Origin: Maritalea mobilis
GTDB taxonomy: Bacteria > Pseudomonadota > Alphaproteobacteria > Rhizobiales > Devosiaceae
Direction: 5' to 3'
DNA: 64,000 nucleotides
Assembly (NCBI RefSeq): GCF_004363175.1
Contig: NZ_SNYR01000002.1
Span: 868,001-932,000, forward strand
Position 1 is the first letter of the stretch; every line of letters starts with the position of its first letter. A program made the position numbers and the translations under genes. The notes beneath the pieces were generated by a model that had not been told where the DNA came from, did not search any database, and worked only from the letters and a program-made list of their open reading frames with translations. Shown one piece after another: positions 59,763-64,000 of the stretch.

Positions 59763-61649
59763 TTGGAAAAAAATCTGGGTGCCGAGATTTACGGCATAGA
59801 TCGCTGGGGACATGAGATTTTAAGCGTTTTGCCAAATGGCGATGCTGGTCTCATTGATGTTTTGAACCGAGATGCTACGCCCGTGAGTATCCCCTCGATT
59901 ATCCAGGATTTGAGTGAAAGGGGCATCACTGCGCCGGTGTTGCTGCGGGTCAATTCATTTTTGCAATCCAGCCTTATCGAGCTGAATGAAGGCTTCCGCG
60001 CGGCCATCAAAGATTATGAATATGATGGCGCCTATCGCGGTGTGTTCCCGGTTAAGGTGAACCAGCAGGCTGAAGTTGTGCGCCGTATTGTGGAAACTGG
60101 TCGGCAATATAATTATGGTTTGGAAGTTGGTTCTAAGCCTGAACTGCTGATCGCGTTGGCCCAAAATCTTTCCAAAGAAGCTTTGCTGATTTGCAATGGC
60201 GTGAAGGATGAGGAATTCATCCGTTTGGCCATCATGTCTCGCAAAATGGGCTTCAACACCATCATCGTTTTGGAAAGCCCAAAAGAGCTGGACCTGGTGT
60301 TCAATGTGGCGCGAGACCTTGGCGAAAAGCCCGCATTGGGCGTGCGCATTAAATTGACGCACCAGATCAAGGGCTATTGGGCCACTTCTTCTGGCGACCG
60401 TTCAAGCTTCGGCATCACCGTTGATAATGTGATTGAAGTGGTGGACCGTTTGAAAGCCGAAGGCATGGAAGATTGCTTGGTGCTGCAGCATTCGCACCTT
60501 GGTTCGCAAATTCCTGACATTATTGATGTGCGCCGCATCGTGAACGAAGCTTGTCGCTTCTATACCGAGTTGAAATCTCTCGGCTTGCCGCTGCGATATC
60601 TCGATTTGGGCGGCGGTCTTGGCATCGACTATACGGGCGAAAAGCAAGCCAATGAAAACTCGATCAATTATGGCCTCAAAGAATATTGCGAGGCGATTGT
60701 TGAAACGGTGAAATATGCCATGGATGACGCAGAAATCGAGCATCCGAGCATTGTGACCGAAAGCGGCCGCGGCGTTGTGGCCCTCTCTTCCATGCTGTTG
60801 TTCGATATTTTGGACGTTACGCTTTATGACAGCAAGACCGCACCTGAGATCAATGAAGATGATCATCATCTGATCAAAGATCTGATGGGCGTGACCGAAT
60901 ATTTGTCAGCCCAGCGGCTACAAGAAGCGGTGAATGACGCGATCTATTATCGCGACGAAATTCGCGCCTATTTCCGCCGCGGCACATTGGATATTCGCGC
61001 CATGGCGCGGGCGGAAAGCGTATTCCGTTATCTCGTGTCAAAGTTCAAGCAATTCGCCATCGACATTGATATTCCACCACAGTTGGAAGAACAGCTGGAC
61101 GGGTTTGCGGACATTTATCATGGCAACTTCTCGCTGTTCCAAAGCTTGCCGGATGTGTGGGCCATTGATCAATTGCACCCCATCATGCCGGTGCAGCGCC
61201 TTAATGAAGTGCCGGAGCGTCGCGCTGTTCTGTCAGATATCACGTGCGATTCTGACGGCAAGGTGGACCGCTTTGTGTTGGCGGATGGTGTTTCGAAAAC
61301 CCTGCCCGTGCACGAAATCACCGATGAAGAGAATTACTATATCGGTGTGTTTTTCGTAGGCGCTTATCAGGAAACGTTGGGCGATTTGCACAATCTGTTT
61401 GGCGACACCAATGTGGTGACGATTTCGCTGAAAGATAATGGCGATTTTGATTTGCTGCACGAAGTTGAGGGCGACACCATTGCCGAAGTGCTCAACTATG
61501 TAGAATATGACGCAACAGCGTGTCTTGCTGCGTTCCGCCAACGAGCGGACGAAGCGGTGAGCGAAAAAGAACTGACCATTTCTGAACGTCGCGAACTGAT
61601 CGCGGCCTATAAAGACAGCCTTTCAGGCTACACATATTTCGAATCCTAA
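59763..61649 (+). CDS. speA: Biosynthetic arginine decarboxylase
   Basis: About 628 residues. PLP-binding Lys in GVFPVKVNQQAE, then GLEVGSKPELL, LQHSHLGSQIPDI, YLDLGGGLGIDYTG and TESGRGVVA, all as in SpeA. Converts arginine to agmatine. TTG 59763 is favoured by GGAG at 59750-59753; TTG 59748 also in frame and lacks a site. First gene of a polyamine operon. Confidence 0.93.
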   Translation: MEKNLGAEIYGIDRWGHEILSVLPNGDAGLIDVLNRDATPVSIPSIIQDLSERGITAPVLLRVNSFLQSSLIELNEGFRAAIKDYEYDGAYRGVFPVKVNQQAEVVRRIVETGRQYNYGLEVGSKPELLIALAQNLSKEALLICNGVKDEEFIRLAIMSRKMGFNTIIVLESPKELDLVFNVARDLGEKPALGVRIKLTHQIKGYWATSSGDRSSFGITVDNVIEVVDRLKAEGMEDCLVLQHSHLGSQIPDIIDVRRIVNEACRFYTELKSLGLPLRYLDLGGGLGIDYTGEKQANENSINYGLKEYCEAIVETVKYAMDDAEIEHPSIVTESGRGVVALSSMLLFDILDVTLYDSKTAPEINEDDHHLIKDLMGVTEYLSAQRLQEAVNDAIYYRDEIRAYFRRGTLDIRAMARAESVFRYLVSKFKQFAIDIDIPPQLEEQLDGFADIYHGNFSLFQSLPDVWAIDQLHPIMPVQRLNEVPERRAVLSDITCDSDGKVDRFVLADGVSKTLPVHEITDEENYYIGVFFVGAYQETLGDLHNLFGDTNVVTISLKDNGDFDLLHEVEGDTIAEVLNYVEYDATACLAAFRQRADEAVSEKELTISERRELIAAYKDSLSGYTYFES

Positions 61650-61681
61650 GATTGGCGTTTGAACAAAGAAGGACAAAATTG

Positions 61682-62893
61682 ATGGGTAAAGTACTTGTCA
61701 TCGGCGCCGGTGGCGTTGGCTCAGTTGCCGTGCATAAAATGGCGATGAACAGCGATATTTTTTCTGAAATCACCTTGGCCAGCCGCCGCAAATTCAAATG
61801 CGACGATATTGCCAAATCCGTGAAAGAGCGTACGGGCGTTGACATTAAAACCGCTGAAGTGGACGCCATGGATGTGGACGCAACCGCTGCGCTGATCAAA
61901 GAAACTGGCGCAGAGCTGGTGGTGAATTTGGCCCTTCCTTATCAGGATTTGGCGATTATGGATGCGTGCTTGAAAGCAGGCGTCAATTATCTCGACACGG
62001 CCAATTATGAGCCGGAAGACGAAGCCAAGTTTGAATATAAATGGCAGTGGGCTTACCAAGAAAAGTTCAAGCAAGCCGGTTTGACGGCCATTTTGGGCTC
62101 AGGCTTTGACCCCGGCGTAACCTCAGTTTACGCCACATGGCTTAAAAAGCATAAGCTCAACACAATCGAATATATTGATGTTCTTGATTGTAATGGCGGC
62201 GACAATGGCAAGCCTTTCGCCACCAACTTCAACCCTGAAATCAATATCCGTGAGGTGACTGCACCTGCGCGGCATTGGGAGAATGGCGATTGGGTGGAAA
62301 GCCCTGCCATGACCACCAAATATACGTTTGATTTCCCTGGCGTGGGCGAAAAGAACATGTATTTGATGTATCACGAAGAGTTGGAAAGCCTTAAGACGCA
62401 CTTCCCTGAGATCAAGCGCGCCCGCTTCTGGATGACTTTTGGCGATGCCTATATCAACCATGTGACAGTGTTGCAAAATGTGGGGATGACCAGCATTGAG
62501 CCTGTGATGCACGAAGGCAAAGAAATCATTCCTTTGCAGTTCCTGAAAACAGTGCTGCCCGATCCAAGCGATCTTGGCGAATTGACCAAGGGCAAGACCT
62601 GCATCGGCGACATTGCTACGGGTGACGCAAAAGATGGATCGGGTCAAAAGACCTTCTACATCTACAATATTTGCGACCATGAGGAATGTTACGCTGAAGT
62701 TGGCTCACAAGCTGTGGCCTACACAACAGGCGTGCCAGCCATGATCGGCGCGGCGCAAGTGTTGAAAGGCAATTGGGTTGAGCCCGGTGTTTGGAACATG
62801 GAGCAGCTCAATCCAGATGATTTTATGGACATGCTGAACGCCCATGGCCTACCTTGGGAAGTGCATGAATTGGACGCACCTGCCAAGTTCTAA
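61682..62893 (+). CDS. Carboxynorspermidine synthase (saccharopine dehydrogenase family)
   Basis: A 403-residue enzyme with N-terminal Rossmann motif VLVIGAGGVGSVAVHK and the CASDH stretches ANYEPEDEAKFEYKWQWAYQ, GSGFDPGVTSVYATW, YIDVLDCNGGDNGKPFATNFNPEINIREV. It condenses putrescine (or diaminopropane) with aspartate semialdehyde. ATG 61682 follows AAGGACAAAATTG; starts 30 bases after speA. Confidence 0.92.
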   Translation: MGKVLVIGAGGVGSVAVHKMAMNSDIFSEITLASRRKFKCDDIAKSVKERTGVDIKTAEVDAMDVDATAALIKETGAELVVNLALPYQDLAIMDACLKAGVNYLDTANYEPEDEAKFEYKWQWAYQEKFKQAGLTAILGSGFDPGVTSVYATWLKKHKLNTIEYIDVLDCNGGDNGKPFATNFNPEINIREVTAPARHWENGDWVESPAMTTKYTFDFPGVGEKNMYLMYHEELESLKTHFPEIKRARFWMTFGDAYINHVTVLQNVGMTSIEPVMHEGKEIIPLQFLKTVLPDPSDLGELTKGKTCIGDIATGDAKDGSGQKTFYIYNICDHEECYAEVGSQAVAYTTGVPAMIGAAQVLKGNWVEPGVWNMEQLNPDDFMDMLNAHGLPWEVHELDAPAKF

Positions 62894-62900
62894 TTTTTCA

Positions 62901-62922
62901 GGGGCGGGCAACCGCCCCTTTT
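62901..62922 (+). terminator. Internal terminator-like hairpin
   Basis: GGGGCGG-GCAA-CCGCCCC followed by TTTTG, between the synthase and the decarboxylase genes. Only 19 bases separate it from the next start, so it likely attenuates rather than ends the operon. Confidence 0.7.
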
Positions 62923-62941
62923 GCTTTGGAGTTTTCGCCTT

Positions 62942-64000
62942 ATGGCCGAGATGATGCAAACCCAAGCTGGGGATGCGGGGGCTTTCACCTCTTTTGATTT
63001 GAGCCGGGTGCCCACGCCTTGCTTTGTGGTGGATACGCAAGCAATTGAACGCAATCTCAAAATTCTTGCTGATGTGAAAGCCCGCTCGGGCGCACATGTG
63101 CTTTCGGCGCTTAAAGCCTTCTCTATGTTCGAGGTGGCGCCCTTAGTGTCGCGCTATTTAGATGGCGTGTGTGCATCTGGACTTTATGAAGCCAAGTTGG
63201 GCCGTGAGGAATATGAAGGGGAAGTGGCCACGTTCTGTGCGGGCTATAAAGACAGTGAGATTGATCAGATCATCACCCTTTCTGACCATATGATTTTCAA
63301 CAGCCCCAGCCAGAAGGCCCGCTTTTTGGCCAAATGCCAAGAAGCAGGTGTCAGCGTTGGATTACGCATCAATCCTTTGCACTCCGAAGGTGAAATTCCG
63401 AAATATGACCCATGTGCGCCCTGCTCCCGTTTGGGCACGCCGATCAATCAATTGGATGATGAGGTTTTGGATGGTGTGGACGGGTTGCACATGCACACAT
63501 TGTGCGAGCAAGGCTTTGAGCCTTTGGCACGCACATGGGCCGCAATCGAACCCAAACTCGCCTCCTATCTGCCCAATTTGAAATGGCTCAATTTCGGCGG
63601 CGGGCATCATATCACCCGCGCGGATTATGACCGCGACGGTCTGATTGAATTTATCAAAAACATTCGCGAGAAATATCAGGTGGATGTGTATTTGGAGCCT
63701 GGCGAGGCCGTGGCTCTGGATGCTGGCATCTTGGTGGGGGAAATTTTGGATTTGCCCCACAATGTGATGGATTTGGCGATCACTGACATTTCTGCCACGT
63801 GCCATATGCCAGATGTGATTGAAGCGCCCTATCGCCCTGCCCTGATGGGCGAAGCGGAAAGTGGCCACACCTATCGTCTTGGCGGTCCATCATGCCTGGC
63901 GGGTGACGTAATCGGCGATTATACTTGGGATGTGCCGTTGCAAGTGGGCGACAGGTTCGCCTTTCTGGATCAGGCGCATTATTCCATGGTCAAAACTAAC
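62942..64000 (+). CDS. nspC: Carboxynorspermidine decarboxylase, 3' truncated by window
   Basis: 353 codons are visible, about 95% of the gene. PLP-type alanine-racemase fold: VLSALKAFSMFEV with the PLP Lys, GLRINPLHSEGEIPKYDPCAPCSRLG, GLHMHTLCEQGFEPL, NFGGGHHITRADYD and LEPGEAVALDAG, the NspC signature. Removes CO2 from carboxy(nor)spermidine to give (nor)spermidine. Confidence 0.93.
   Translation, partial: MAEMMQTQAGDAGAFTSFDLSRVPTPCFVVDTQAIERNLKILADVKARSGAHVLSALKAFSMFEVAPLVSRYLDGVCASGLYEAKLGREEYEGEVATFCAGYKDSEIDQIITLSDHMIFNSPSQKARFLAKCQEAGVSVGLRINPLHSEGEIPKYDPCAPCSRLGTPINQLDDEVLDGVDGLHMHTLCEQGFEPLARTWAAIEPKLASYLPNLKWLNFGGGHHITRADYDRDGLIEFIKNIREKYQVDVYLEPGEAVALDAGILVGEILDLPHNVMDLAITDISATCHMPDVIEAPYRPALMGEAESGHTYRLGGPSCLAGDVIGDYTWDVPLQVGDRFAFLDQAHYSMVKTN

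Noticed and set aside
1-64000. CRISPR array or rRNA operon
   Set aside because: No regularly spaced short direct repeats with unique spacers and no 16S/23S/5S signatures were seen; the dispersed repeat family is spaced by kilobases.

Overview
The window comes from an alphaproteobacterium, most likely a marine or otherwise aerobic-to-microaerobic member of the Hyphomicrobiales or a close relative. The signs are a CcoNOQP/CcoS cbb3 oxidase cluster with an Rrf2/NsrR-type regulator, a DUF1127 protein, an AlpA-type integrase module at a tRNA-Ser gene, short sRNA candidates with C-rich loops, and the speA/carboxynorspermidine route to spermidine. The species assignment is inference; no rRNA is present.

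Layout. 1-8.5 kb: the tail of a MaoC-like gene, then secreted or membrane proteins of unknown role, including a ClpP-fold periplasmic protein, around a NarL/DesK-type two-component pair. 8.5-15.8 kb: a copper-response region. Two divergent promoters resemble CueR/CopA promoters and drive small cytochromes c, a Met-rich c556-like cytochrome, a diheme cytochrome, a Tat-exported multicopper oxidase and small Cys/His secreted proteins; an L,D-transpeptidase and a frameshifted cytochrome follow. 15.8-23.2 kb: a recombinase remnant, a LysR regulator and a complete Opp/Dpp-type ABC importer (binding protein, two ATPases, two permeases) ending in a gamma-glutamylcyclotransferase-like gene. The binding protein appears circularly permuted.

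23.2-40.8 kb: two tandem sRNA candidates, then a low-oxygen/NO block on the minus strand (nsrR-like, ccoN-O-Q-P, a 50-aa membrane protein, DUF2189, ccoS), then rnk, hemD, ptsN, DUF1127, a third sRNA candidate, an ArsR regulator, an HPP-CBS protein and three cyclic-di-GMP proteins. 39.7-53.9 kb: an accessory region. A roughly 90-bp repeat recurs in one orientation and separates small gene groups: a diguanylate cyclase with a LuxR pseudogene and an MFS exporter, then a Fic pair with a solo tyrosine recombinase, then a four-gene operon (DUF5131 three-Cys protein, TcmP, dGTPase-like HD hydrolase, nucleotidyltransferase) that looks like an undescribed anti-phage system. A C-protein-like regulator, two small envelope genes, a large integrase, an AlpA-like factor and tRNA-Ser(GGA) close the region.

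53.9-64 kb: housekeeping genes (msrA, YjbR-like, DUF2799 lipoprotein, 1-Cys peroxiredoxin, DUF4345), a polar amino-acid ABC binding protein and permease, and a polyamine operon: arginine decarboxylase, carboxynorspermidine synthase and carboxynorspermidine decarboxylase, the last cut by the window end.
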